This document shows, in pieces, positions 11,144 through 20,327 of a stretch of DNA of 64,000 nucleotides. A model generated the notes under the pieces. That model was not told where the DNA came from. It made no database searches and saw nothing but the letters and a program-made list of their open reading frames with translations. Numbering within the stretch: the stretch's first letter is position 1; the number at the start of each line of letters is the position of its first letter. The stretch comes from Hydractinia symbiolongicarpus (Eukaryota; Cnidaria; Hydrozoa; Anthoathecata; Hydractiniidae), in contig NC_079881.1 in NCBI RefSeq assembly GCF_029227915.1, forward strand, positions 10,168,001 through 10,232,000. The letters are read 5' to 3'. Made by a program: the position numbers and the translations under genes.

Positions 11144-11599
11144 TGATTGATGTTTCCGCGAAGCGAACCTCAGAAGAGCCTCTGTAGGTTCCATGGTGTA
11201 ATGGTTAGCACTCAGGACTCTGAATCCTGCGATCCGAATTCAAGTCTCGGTGGAACCTGTGCCGTTAGTTGTGCCTCGGAAGCACCTATTGGGCGTTTGG
11301 AAGCAACGGCACTTCAAATATTTTAGTGATTTGCAAGAAGACATTGTAATAACAACGTTCTTCTGAAATGCATCGGATTAGGGCACAGTGCCTTGTTAGC
11401 GCAGTAGGCAGCGCGTCAGTCTCATGATCTGAAGGCCGTGAATTCGATCCTCACACAGGGCAAGGCTTTTAAAAGCCGCAGTGAATCAAATGTTTGACGC
11501 CTATTACAAAACTAGCAACTCAACAATGATTCCGCCCGGGCTCGAACCGGGGACCTTGCGCGTGTGAAGCGCACGTGATAACCGCTACACTACGGAATC
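11106..11599. tRNA. Array unit 19: truncated Val+, Gln(CUG)+, Met(CAU)+, Val(CAC)-
   Basis: Val+ fragment 11106-11143; Gln 11187-11258; Met 11390-11462 (CATGA); Val- 11527-11599. The unit is 32 bp short. Confidence 0.9.
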
Positions 11600-11690
11600 C
11601 AATGAATTATGGAACCTATGACGAAGGAAAGCAATACAAGGCTAAAATAGCTAGAGGTAAAAGCAAAAACATGTCGCTTTTTAGTTGCCA

Positions 11691-12216
11691 GATTCCGTAG
11701 TGTAGTGGTTATCACGTGCGCTTAACACGCGCAAGGTCCCCGGTTCGTGCCCGCACGGAATCATTGATGTTTCCGGGAAGCGAACCTCGGAAGAGCCTCT
11801 GTAGGTTCCATGGTGTAATGGTTAGCACTCAGGACTCTGAATCTTGCGATCCTAGTTCAAGTCTCGGTGAAACCTGTGCCGTTAGTTGTGCCTCGGAAGC
11901 ACCTATTGGGCGTTTGGAAGCAACGGCACTTCAAATATTTTAGTCTTTTGCAAGAAGACATTGTAATAACAACGTTCTTCTGAAATGCATCGGACTAGGG
12001 CACAGTGCCTTGTTAATGCAGTAGGCAGCGCGTCAGTCTCATAATCTGAAGGTCGTGAGTTCGATCCTCACACAGGGCAAGGCTTTTAAAAGCCGCAGTG
12101 AATCAAATGTTTGACGCCTATTACAAAACTAGCAACTCAACAATGATTCCGCCCGGCCTCGAACCGGGGACCTTGGGCGTGTGAAGCGCACGTGATAACC
12201 GCTACACTACGGAATC
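11691..12216. tRNA. Array unit 20: Val(AAC)+ weak, Gln(CUG)+, Met(CAU)+, Val(CAC)-
   Basis: Val+ 11691-11763 with A58 to T and CGCAC in the T stem; Gln 11804-11875 (TGAAACC); Met 12007-12079 (TTAATGCAG); Val- 12144-12216. Confidence 0.87.
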
Positions 12217-12307
12217 CAATGAATTTTGGAACCGATGACGAAGGAAAGCAATACAAGGCTAAAATAGCTAGAGAAAAAAGCAAAAATATGTCGCTTGTTA
12301 GTTGCCA

Positions 12308-12833
12308 GATTCCGTAGTGTAGTGGTTATCATGTGCGCTTAACACGCGCAAGGTCCCCGGTTCGAGCCCGGGCGGAATCATTGATGTTTCCGCGAAGCGA
12401 ACCTCGGAAGAGCCTCTGTAGGTTCCATGGTGTAATGGTTAGCACTCAGGACTCTGAATCCTGCGATCCGAGTTCAAGTCTCGGTGGAACCTGTGCCGTT
12501 ATTTGTGCCTCGGAAGCACCTATTGGGCGTTTGGAAGCAACGGCACTTCAAATATTTTAGTCATTTGCAAGAAGACATTGTAATAGCAACGTTCTTCTGA
12601 AATGCATCAGATTAGGGCACAGTGCCTTGTTAGCGCAGTAGGCAGCGCGTCAGTCTCATAATCTGAAGGTCGTGAGTTCGATCCTCACACAGGGCAAGGC
12701 TTTTAAAAGCCGCAGTGAATCAAATGTTTGACGCCTATTACAAAACTAGCAACTGAACAATGATTCCACCCGTGCTCGAACCGGGGACCTTGCTCGTGTG
12801 AAGCGCACCTGAAAACCGCTACACTACGGAATC
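12308..12833. tRNA. Array unit 21: Val(AAC)+, Gln(CUG)+, Met(CAU)+, Val(CAC)- degenerate
   Basis: Val+ 12308-12380; Gln 12421-12492; Met 12624-12696; Val- 12761-12833 has several changes in D arm, anticodon stem and T arm. Confidence 0.89.
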
Positions 12834-12924
12834 CAATGAAATTTGGAACCTATGACGAAGGAAAGCAATACAAGGCTAAAATAGCTAGAGGTAAAAGCAA
12901 AAACATGTCGCTTTTTAGTTGCCA

Positions 12925-13450
12925 GATTCCGTAGTGTAGTGGTTATCACGTGCGCTTAACACGCGCAAGGTCCCCGGTTCGAGCCCGGGCGGAATCATTG
13001 ATGTTTCCGCGAAGCGAACCTCGGAAGAGCCTCTGTAGGTTCCATGGTGTAATGGTTAGCACTCAGGACTCTGAATCCTGCGATCCGAGTTCAAGTCTCG
13101 GTGGAACCTGTGCCGTTATTTGTGCCTCGGAAGCACCTATTGGGCGTTTGGAAGCAACGGCACTTCAAATATTTTAGTCATTTGCAAGAAAACATTGTAA
13201 TAACAACGTTCTTCTGAAATGCATCAGATTAGGGCACAGTGCCTTGTTAGCGCAGTAGGCAGCGCATCAGTCTCATAATCTGAAGGTCGTGAGTTCGATC
13301 CTCACACAGGGCAAGGCTTTTAAAAGCCGCAGTGAATCAAATGTTTGACGCCTATTACAAAACTAGCAACTGAACAATGATTCCGCCCGTGCTCGAACCG
13401 GGGACCTTGCGCGTGTGAAGCGCACGTGAAAACCGCTACACTACGGAATC
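12925..13450. tRNA. Array unit 22: Val(AAC)+, Gln(CUG)+, Met(CAU)+, Val(CAC)-
   Basis: Val+ 12925-12997; Gln 13038-13109; Met 13241-13313; Val- 13378-13450 (D arm GTGAAAACC variant). Confidence 0.92.
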
Positions 13451-13541
13451 CAGTGAATTTTGGAACCTATGACGAAGGAAAGCAATACAAGGCTAAAATA
13501 GCTAGAGAAAAAAGCAAAAACATGTCGCTTGTTAGTTGCCA

Positions 13542-14067
13542 GATTCCGTAGTGTAGTGGTTATCACGTGCGCTTTACACGCGCAAGGTCCCCGGTTCAAG
13601 CCCGGGCGGAATCATTGATGTTTCCGCGAAGCGAACCTCGGAAGAGCCTCTGTAGGTTCCATGGTGTAATGGTTAGCACTCAGGACTCTGAATCCTGCGA
13701 TCCGAGTTCAAGTCTCGGTGGAACCTGTGCCGTTATTTGTGCTTCGGAAGCACCTATTGGGCGTTTGGAAGCAACGGCACTTCAAATATTTTAGTCATTT
13801 GCAAGAAGACATTGTAATAACAACGTTCTTCTGAAATGCATCGGATTAGGGCACAGTGCCTTTTTAGCGCAGTAGGCAGCGCGTCAGTCTCATAATCTGA
13901 AGGTCGTGAGAGCGATCCTCACACAGGGCAAGGCTTTTAAAAGCCGCTGTGAATCAAATGTTTGACGCCTATTACAAAACTAGCAACTCAACAATGATTC
14001 CGCCCGAGCTCGAACCGGGGACCTTGCGCGTGTGAAGCGCACGTGATAACCGCTACACTACGTAATC
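13542..14067. tRNA. Array unit 23: Val(UAC)+, Gln(CUG)+, Met(CAU)+ weak, Val(CAC)-
   Basis: Val+ 13542-13614; Gln 13655-13726; Met 13858-13930 has B box GAGAGCGATCC and T5 acceptor start GCCTTTTTAG, which places a T5 run inside the gene; Val- 13995-14067 is the first with CCGAGCTCG and GTAATC variants. Confidence 0.88.
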
Positions 14068-14158
14068 CAATGAATTTTGGAACCTATGACGAAGGAAAGC
14101 AATACAAGGCTAAAATAGCTAGAGAAAAAAGCAAAAACATGTCGCTTGTTAGTTGCCA

Positions 14159-14684
14159 GATTCCGTTGTGTGGTGGTTATCACGTGCGCTTTACACGCGC
14201 AAGGTCCCCGGTTTGAGCCCGGGCGGAATCATTGATGTTTCCGCGAAGCGAACCTCGGAAGAGCCCCTGTAGGTTCCATGGTGTAATGGTTAGCACTCAG
14301 GACTCTGAATCCTGCGATCCGAGTTCAAGTCTCGGTGGAACCTGTGCCGTTATTTGTGCCTCGGAAGCACCTATTGGGCGTTTGGAAGCAACGGCGCTTC
14401 AAATATTTCAGTCATTTGCAAGAAGACATTGTAATAACAACGTTCTTCTGAAATGCATCGGATTAGGGCACAGTGCCTTGTTAGCGCAGTAGGCAGCGCG
14501 TCAGTCTCATAATCTGAAGGTCGTGAGTTCGATCCTCACACAGGGCAAGGCTTTTAAAAGCCGCAGTGAATCAGATGTTTAACGCCTATTACAAAACTAG
14601 CAACTCAACAATGATTCCGCCAGGGCTCAAAGTGGGGACCTTGGGCGTGTGAAGCGCACGTGATAACCGCTACACTACGGAATC
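14159..14684. tRNA. Array unit 24: Val(UAC)+, Gln(CUG)+, Met(CAU)+, Val(CAC)- degenerate
   Basis: Val+ 14159-14231 (GTGTGGTGG, B box GGTTTGAGC); Gln 14272-14343; Met 14475-14547; Val- 14612-14684 with a damaged T arm. Gln terminator T4 lost (ATATTTCAG). Equal to unit 25. Confidence 0.9.
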
Positions 14685-14775
14685 CAATGAATTTTGGAAC
14701 AGATGACGAAGGAAAGCAATACAAGGCTAAAATAGCTAGAGAAAAAAGCAAAAACATGTCGCTTGTTAGTTGCCA

Positions 14776-15301
14776 GATTCCGTTGTGTGGTGGTTATCAC
14801 GTGCGCTTTACACGCGCAAGGTCCCCGGTTTGAGCCCGGGCGGAATCATTGATGTTTCCGCGAAGCGAACCTCGGAAGAGCCCCTGTAGGTTCCATGGTG
14901 TAATGGTTAGCACTCAGGACTCTGAATCCTGCGATCCGAGTTCAAGTCTCGGTGGAACCTGTGCCGTTATTTGTGCCTCGGAAGCACCTATTGGGCGTTT
15001 GGAAGCAACGGCGCTTCAAATATTTCAGTCATTTGCAAGAAGACATTGTAATAACAACGTTCTTCTGAAATGCATCGGATTAGGGCACAGTGCCTTGTTA
15101 GCGCAGTAGGCAGCGCGTCAGTCTCATAATCTGAAGGTCGTGAGTTCGATCCTCACACAGGGCAAGGCTTTTAAAAGCCGCAGTGAATCAGATGTTTAAC
15201 GCCTATTACAAAACTAGCAACTCAACAATGATTCCGCCAGGGCTCAAAGTGGGGACCTTGGGCGTGTGAAGCGCACGTGATAACCGCTACACTACGGAAT
15301 C
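14776..15301. tRNA. Array unit 25: Val(UAC)+, Gln(CUG)+, Met(CAU)+, Val(CAC)- degenerate
   Basis: Val+ 14776-14848; Gln 14889-14960; Met 15092-15164; Val- 15229-15301. Shares all variants of unit 24, including the lost Gln T4. Confidence 0.9.
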
Positions 15302-15392
15302 CAATGAATTTTGGAACAGATGACGAAGGAAAGCAATACAAGGCTAAAATAGCTATAAAAAAAAGCAAAAACATGTCGCTTGTTAGTTGCCA

Positions 15393-15918
15393 GATTCCGT
15401 AGTGTAGTGGTTATCACGTGCGCTTAACACGCGCAAGGTCCCCGGTTCGAGCCCGGGCGGAATCATTGATGTTTCCGCGAAGCGAACCTCGGAAAAGCCT
15501 CTGTAGGTTCCATGTTGTAATGGTTAGCACTCAGGACTCTGAATCCTGCGATCCGAGTTCAAGTTTCGGTGGAACCTGTGCCGTTATTTGTGCCTCGGAA
15601 GCACCTATTGGGCGTTTGGAAGCAACGACACTTCAAATATTTTAGTCATTTGCAAGAAGACATTGTAATAACAACGTTCTTCTGAAATGCATAGGATTAG
15701 GGCACAGTGCCTTGTTAGCGCAGTAGACAGCGCGTCAGTCTCATAATCTGAAGGACGTGAGTTCGATCCTCACACAGGGCAAGGCTTTTAAAAGCCGCAG
15801 TGAATCAAATGTTTGACGCCTATTACAAAACTAGCAACTCAACAATGATTCCGCTGGAGCTCGAACCGGGGACCTTGCGCGTGTGAAGCGCACGTGATAA
15901 CCGCTACACTACGTAATC
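15393..15918. tRNA. Array unit 26: Val(AAC)+, Gln(CUG)+, Met(CAU)+, Val(CAC)-
   Basis: Val+ 15393-15465; Gln 15506-15577 (A box ATGTTGTAATGG); Met 15709-15781; Val- 15846-15918 (GCTGGAGCTCG in the T arm). Confidence 0.9.
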
Positions 15919-16009
15919 CAATGAATTTTGGAACCTATGACGAAGGAAAGCAATACAAGGCTAAAATAGCTATAAAAAAAAGCAAAAACATGTCGCTTGT
16001 TAGTTGCCA

Positions 16010-16535
16010 GATTCCGTTGTGTAGTGGATATCACGTGCGCTTTACACGCGCAAGGTCCCCGGTTCGAGCCCGGGCGGAATCATTGATGTTTCCGCGAAAC
16101 GAACCTCGGAAGAGCCTCTGTAGGTTCCATGGTGTAATGGTTAGCACTCAGAACTCTGAATCTTGGGATCCGAGTTCAAGTCTCGGTGGAACCTGTGCCG
16201 TTATTTGTGCCTTGGAAGCACCTATTGGGCGTTTGGAAGCAACGGCACTTCAAATATTTTAGTCATTTGCAAGAAGACATTGTAATAACAACGTTCTTCT
16301 GAAATGCATCGGATTAGGGCACAGTGCCTTGTTAGCGCAGTAGGCAGCGCGTCAGTCTCATAATCTGAAGGTCGTGAGTTCGATCCTCACACAGGGCAAG
16401 GCTTTTAAAAGCTGCAGTGAATCAAATGTTTGACGCCTATTACAAAACTAGCAACTCAACAATGATTCCGCCCGAGCTCGAACCGGGGACCTTGCGCGTG
16501 TGAAGCGCACGTGATAACCGCTACACTACGTAATC
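16010..16535. tRNA. Array unit 27: Val(UAC)+, Gln(CUG)+, Met(CAU)+, Val(CAC)-
   Basis: Val+ 16010-16082; Gln 16123-16194 (CAGAA/TCTTG stem, one mismatch); Met 16326-16398; Val- 16463-16535 with CCGAGCTCG/GTAATC. Starts a 3-unit block repeated at unit 30. Confidence 0.92.
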
Positions 16536-16626
16536 CAATGAATTTTGGAACCTATGACGAAGGAAAGCAATACAAGGCTAAAATAGCTAGAGAAAAAAGC
16601 AAAAACATGTCGCTTGTTAGTTGCCA

Positions 16627-16699
16627 GATTCCGTAGTGTAGTGGTTATCACGTGCGCTTTACACGCGCAAGGTCCCCGGTTCGAGCCCGGGCGGAATCA
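16627..16699 (+). tRNA. tRNA-Val(UAC), model copy of the + strand Val gene (unit 28)
   Basis: This 73 nt tRNA forms a complete cloverleaf. The acceptor stem GATTCCG pairs with CGGAATC and is followed by discriminator A. The anticodon stem TGCGC/GCGCA encloses the loop TTTACAC, so the anticodon is TAC (UAC), read as valine. The A box TAGTGTAGTGG and B box GGTTCGAGCC fit the pol III consensus. No intron and no encoded CCA, as expected for a eukaryotic nuclear gene. The 3' flank has only TTT before Gln starts 41 nt on, so this gene probably shares a transcript with Gln. About 52 units carry this UAC version. Confidence 0.95.
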
Positions 16700-16739
16700 T
16701 TGATGTTTCCGCGAAGCGAACCTCGGAAGAGCCTCTGTA
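16700..16739 (+). other. Val-Gln intercistronic spacer without terminator (model, unit 28)
   Basis: This 40 bp spacer joins Val(+) to Gln. Its longest T run is TTT and I saw no T4 here in any unit, so pol III should read through. It holds the short hairpin CGC-GAA-GCG. Unit 2 has only 12 bp left here, units 45 and 47 have 36 bp. Confidence 0.7.
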
Positions 16740-16811
16740 GGTTCCATGGTGTAATGGTTAGCACTCAGGACTCTGAATCCTGCGATCCGAGTTCAAGTCT
16801 CGGTGGAACCT
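16740..16811 (+). tRNA. tRNA-Gln(CUG), model copy (unit 28)
   Basis: This 72 nt tRNA has acceptor stem GGTTCCA/TGGAACC with discriminator T. The anticodon stem CAGGA/TCCTG encloses CTCTGAA, giving anticodon CTG (CUG), which reads CAG. The A box is TGGTGTAATGG and the B box AGTTCAAGTC. It starts 40 bp after Val(+) with no T4 between them. A 54 nt hairpin begins at the base after the discriminator, and the first T4 lies beyond it. The body matches the animal tRNA-Gln pattern from memory. Confidence 0.95.
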
Positions 16812-16865
16812 GTGCCGTTATTTGTGCTTCGGAAGCACCTATTGGGCGTTTGGAAGCAACGGCAC
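16812..16865 (+). ncRNA. Conserved hairpin in the Gln 3' trailer (model, unit 28)
   Basis: An outer stem GTGCCGTT/AACGGCAC of 8 bp starts directly after the Gln discriminator. Inside is a second hairpin, GTGCTT-CGG-AAGCAC here, or GTGCCT-CGG-AAGCAC with one C-A mismatch in many units. The segment CTATTGGGCGTTTGGAAGC fills the rest. The element is present in all units that keep Gln. Whether it is a processing signal, a stable trailer RNA or only a spacer cannot be told from sequence. Confidence 0.55.
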
Positions 16866-16873
16866 TTCAAATA

Positions 16874-16877
16874 TTTT
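16874..16877 (+). terminator. Pol III T4 after the Gln trailer hairpin (model, unit 28)
   Basis: The TTTT in ATATTTTAG is the first T4 downstream of Val(+) and lies 8 nt after the hairpin. It is mutated in about 20 units, listed in the findings. Confidence 0.7.
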
Positions 16878-16902
16878 AGTCATTTGCAAGAAGACATTGT
16901 AA

Positions 16903-16942
16903 TAACAACGTTCTTCTGAAATGCATCGGATTAGGGCACAGT
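16903..16942 (+). promoter_or_regulatory. Met leader with palindrome overlapping the tRNA start (model)
   Basis: The leader ends in GGGCACAGT just before GCC of Met, so GGCAC-A-GTGCC is an inverted repeat that includes the first bases of the tRNA. Units 3 and 5 carry GGGCACACAGT, units 38 and 41 GCACAGCAGT. Confidence 0.4.
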
Positions 16943-17015
16943 GCCTTGTTAGCGCAGTAGGCAGCGCGTCAGTCTCATAATCTGAAGGTCGTGAGTTCGA
17001 TCCTCACACAGGGCA
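16943..17015 (+). tRNA. tRNA-Met(CAU), elongator type, model copy (unit 28)
   Basis: This 73 nt tRNA has acceptor GCCTTGT/ACAGGGC with discriminator A. The stem TCAGT/TCTGA encloses CTCATAA, so the anticodon is CAT. The A box TAGCGCAGTAGG and B box AGTTCGATCC are good. It is the elongator and not the initiator: it starts G-C with a T54-T55 loop, and its body is close to animal elongator Met. It begins 131 bp after Gln and is followed by a palindromic T4. Variants across the array alter the A box (TTACTGCAG in units 6-11 and 18), loop base 38 (CATAG) or stem base 41 (TATGA). Confidence 0.95.
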
Positions 17016-17016
17016 A

Positions 17017-17030
17017 GGCTTTTAAAAGCC
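17017..17030. terminator. Palindromic two-way terminator between Met and Val(-) (model, unit 28)
   Basis: GGCTTTTAAAAGCC is its own reverse complement. It starts 2 nt after the Met 3' end and gives T4 on the plus strand for Met and T4 on the minus strand as a second stop for Val(-). It is kept in almost every unit; units 95 and 100 have TTCT on the plus strand. Confidence 0.75.
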
Positions 17031-17152
17031 GCAGTGAATCAAATGTTTGACGCCTATTACAAAACTAGCAACTCAACAATGATTCCGCCCGAGCTCGAAC
17101 CAGGGACCTTGCGCGTGTGAAGCGCACGTGATAACCGCTACACTACGTAATC

Positions 17153-17243
17153 CAATGAATTTTGGAACCTATGACGAAGGAAAGCAATACAAGGCTAAAA
17201 TAGCTAGAGAAAAAAGCAAAAACATGTCGCTTGTTAGTTGCCA
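17153..17243. promoter_or_regulatory. Divergent spacer between Val(-) and the next Val(+) (model)
   Basis: This 91 bp spacer is the upstream region of two divergent Val genes. It contains the inverted repeat GCTA-AAA-TAGC followed by an A-rich run, and on the minus strand T runs that would stop antisense transcripts. TATA-like use of the AT-rich part is only an inference. Variants are GAGGTAAAAGC (units 8-13, 17, 19 and 21, before the next Val) and a 1 bp shorter form with AAATAAGC. Confidence 0.5.
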
Positions 17244-17769
17244 GATTCCGTAGTGTAGTGGTTATCACGTGCGCTTTACACGCGCAAGGTCCCCGGTTCG
17301 AGCCCGGGCGGAATCATTGATGTTTCCGCGAAGCGAACCTCGGAAGAGCCTCTGTAGGTTCCATGGTGTAATGGTTAGCACTCAGGACTCTGAATCCTGC
17401 GATCCGAGTTAAAGTCTCGGTGGAACCTGTGCCGTTATTTGTGCTTCGGAAGCACCTATTGGCCGTTTGGAAGCAACGGCACTTCAAATATTTTAGTCAT
17501 TTGCAAGAAGACATTGTAATAACAACGTTCTTCTCAAATGCAACGGATTAGGGCACAGTGCCTTGTTAGCGCAGTAGGCAGCGCGTCAGTCTCATAATCT
17601 GAAGGTCGTGAGTTCGATCCTCACACAGGGCAAGGCTTTTAAAAGCCGCAGTGAATCAAATGTTTGACGCCTATTACAAAACTAGCAACTCAACAATGAT
17701 TCCGCCCGAGCTCGAACCGGGCACCTTGCGCGTGTGAAGCGCACGTGATAACCGCTACACTACGTAATC
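17244..17769. tRNA. Array unit 29: Val(UAC)+, Gln(CUG)+, Met(CAU)+, Val(CAC)-
   Basis: Val+ 17244-17316; Gln 17357-17428 (B box AGTTAAAGTC, C56 lost); Met 17560-17632; Val- 17697-17769. Equal to unit 32. Confidence 0.92.
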
Positions 17770-17860
17770 CAATGAATTTTGGAACCTATGACGAAGGAAA
17801 GCAATACAAGGCTTAAATATCTAGAGAAAAAAGCAAAAACATGTCGCTTGTTAGTTGCCG

Positions 17861-18386
17861 TATTCCGTAGTGTAGTGGTTATCACGTGCGCTTTACACGC
17901 GCAAGGTCCCCGGTTCGAGCCCGGGCGGAATCATTGATGTTTCCGCGAAGCGAATCTCGGAAGAGCCTCTGTAGGTTCCATGGTGTAATGGTTAGCACTC
18001 AGGACTCTGAATCTTGGGATCCGAGTTCAAGTCTCGGTGGAACCTGTGCCGTTATTTGTGCCTTGGAAGCACCTATTGGGCGTTTGGAAGCAACGGCACT
18101 TCAAATATTTTAGTCATTTGCAAGAAGACATTGTAATAACAACGTTCTTCTGAAATGCATCGGATTAGGGCACAGTGCCTTGTTAGCGCAGTAGGCAGCG
18201 CGTCAGTCTCATAATCTGAAGGTCGTGAGTTCGATCCTCACACAGGGCAAGGCTTTTAAAAGCTGCAGTGAATCAAATGTTTGACGCCTATTACAAAACT
18301 AGCAACTCAACAATGATTCCGCCCGAGCTCGAACCGGGGACCTTGCGCGTGTGAAGCGCACGTGATAACCGCTACACTACGTAATC
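17861..18386. tRNA. Array unit 30: Val(UAC)+, Gln(CUG)+, Met(CAU)+, Val(CAC)-
   Basis: Val+ 17861-17933 begins with T instead of G; Gln 17974-18045 (TCTTG stem); Met 18177-18249; Val- 18314-18386. Confidence 0.92.
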
Positions 18387-18477
18387 CAATGAATTTTGGA
18401 ACCTATGACGAAGGAAAGCAATACAAGGCTAAAATAGCTAGAGAAAAAAGCAAAAACATGTCGCTTGTTAGTTGCCA

Positions 18478-19003
18478 GATTCCGTAGTGTAGTGGTTATC
18501 ACGTGCGCTTTACACGCGCAAGGTCCCCGGTTCGAGCCCGGGCGGAATCATTGATGTTTCCGCGAAGCGAACCTCGGAAGAGCCTCTGTAGGTTCCATGG
18601 TGTAATGGTTAGCACTCAGGACTCTGAATCCTGCGATCCGAGTTCAAGTCTCGGTGGAACCTGTGCCGTTATTTGTGCTTCGGAAGCACCTATTGGGCGT
18701 TTGGAAGCAACGGCACTTCAAATATTTTAGTCATTTGCAAGAAGACATTGTAATAACAACGTTCTTCTGAAATGCATCGGATTAGGGCACAGTGCCTTGT
18801 TAGCGCAGTAGGCAGCGCGTCAGTCTCATAATCTGAAGGTCGTGAGTTCGATCCTCACACAGGGCAAGGCTTTTAAAAGCCGCAGTGAATCAAATGTTTG
18901 ACGCCTATTACAAAACTAGCAACTCAACAATGATTCCGCCCGAGCTCGAACCAGGGACCTTGCGCGTGTGAAGCGCACGTGATAACCGCTACACTACGTA
19001 ATC
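18478..19003. tRNA. Array unit 31: Val(UAC)+, Gln(CUG)+, Met(CAU)+, Val(CAC)-
   Basis: Val+ 18478-18550; Gln 18591-18662; Met 18794-18866; Val- 18931-19003. Copy of unit 28. Confidence 0.94.
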
Positions 19004-19094
19004 CAATGAATTTTGGAACCTATGACGAAGGAAAGCAATACAAGGCTAAAATAGCTAGAGAAAAAAGCAAAAACATGTCGCTTGTTAGTTGCCA

Positions 19095-19620
19095 GTTTCC
19101 GTAGTGTAGTGGTTATCACGTGCGCTTTACACGCGCAAGGTCCCCGGTTCGAGCCCGGGCGGAATCATTGATGTTTCCGCGAAGCGAACCTCGGAAGAGC
19201 CTCTGTAGGTTCCATGGTGTAATGGTTAGCACTCAGGACTCTGAATCCTGCGATCCGAGTTAAAGTCTCGGTGGAACCTGTGCCGTTATTTGTGCTTCGG
19301 AAGCACCTATTGGCCGTTTGGAAGCAACGGCACTTCAAATATTTTAGTCATTTGCAAGAAGACATTGTAATAACAACGTTCTTCTCAAATGCAACGGATT
19401 AGGGCACAGTGCCTTGTTAGCGCAGTAGGCAGCGCGTCAGTCTCATAATCTGAAGGTCGTGAGTTCGATCCTCACACAGGGCAAGGCTTTTAAAAGCCGC
19501 AGTGAATCAAATGTTTGACGCCTATTACAAAACTAGCAACTCAACAATGATTCCGCCCGAGCTCGAACCGGGCACCTTGCGCGTGTGAAGCGCACGTGAT
19601 AACCGCTACACTACGTAATC
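19095..19620. tRNA. Array unit 32: Val(UAC)+, Gln(CUG)+, Met(CAU)+, Val(CAC)-
   Basis: Val+ 19095-19167 (GTTTCCG acceptor); Gln 19208-19279 (B box AGTTAAAGTC); Met 19411-19483; Val- 19548-19620. Confidence 0.92.
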
Positions 19621-19711
19621 CAATGAATTTTGGAACCTATGACGAAGGAAAGCAATACAAGGCTTAAATATCTAGAGAAAAAAGCAAAAACATGTCGCTT
19701 GTTAGTTGCCG

Positions 19712-20236
19712 TATTCCGTAGTGTAGTGGTTATCACGTGCGCTTTACACGCGCAAGGTCCCCGGTTCGAGCCCAGGCGGAATCATTGATGTTTCCGCGAA
19801 GCGAATCTCGGAAGAGCCTCTGTAGGTTCCATGGTGTAATGGTTAGCACTCAGGACTCTGAATCCTGCGATCTGAGTTCAAGTCTCGGTGGAACCTGTGC
19901 CGTTATTTGTGCTTCGGAAGCACCTATTGGGCGTTTGAAGCAACGGCACTTCAAATATTTTAGTCATTTGCAAGAAGACATTGTAATAACAACGTTCTTC
20001 TGAAATGCATCGGATTAGGGCACAGTGCCTTGTTAGCGCACTAGGCAGCGCGTCAGTCTCATAATCTGAAGGTCGTGAGTTCGATCCTCACACAGGGCAA
20101 GGCTTTTAAAAGCCGCAGTGAATCAAATGTTTGACGTTTATTACAAAACTAGCAACTCAACAATGATTCCGCCCGAGCTCGAACTGGGGACCTTGCGCGT
20201 GTGAAGCGCACGTGATAACCTCTACACTACGTAATC
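19712..20236. tRNA. Array unit 33: Val(UAC)+, Gln(CUG)+, Met(CAU)+, Val(CAC)-
   Basis: Val+ 19712-19784 begins with T; Gln 19825-19896; Met 20027-20099 (A box GCGCACTAGG); Val- 20164-20236. The Gln trailer is 1 bp shorter. Confidence 0.92.
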
Positions 20237-20327
20237 CAATGAATTTTGGAACCTATGACGAAGGAAAGCAATACAAGGCTTAAATATCTAGAGAAAAAAG
20301 CAAAAACATGTCGCTTGTTAGTTGCCA

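Larger units (their letters stand above)
16627..17152. tRNA. Array unit 28: Val(UAC)+, Gln(CUG)+, Met(CAU)+, Val(CAC)-
   Basis: Val+ 16627-16699; Gln 16740-16811; Met 16943-17015; Val- 17080-17152 (CCGAGCTCG/GTAATC). The three + genes are canonical and used as models. Confidence 0.95.
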
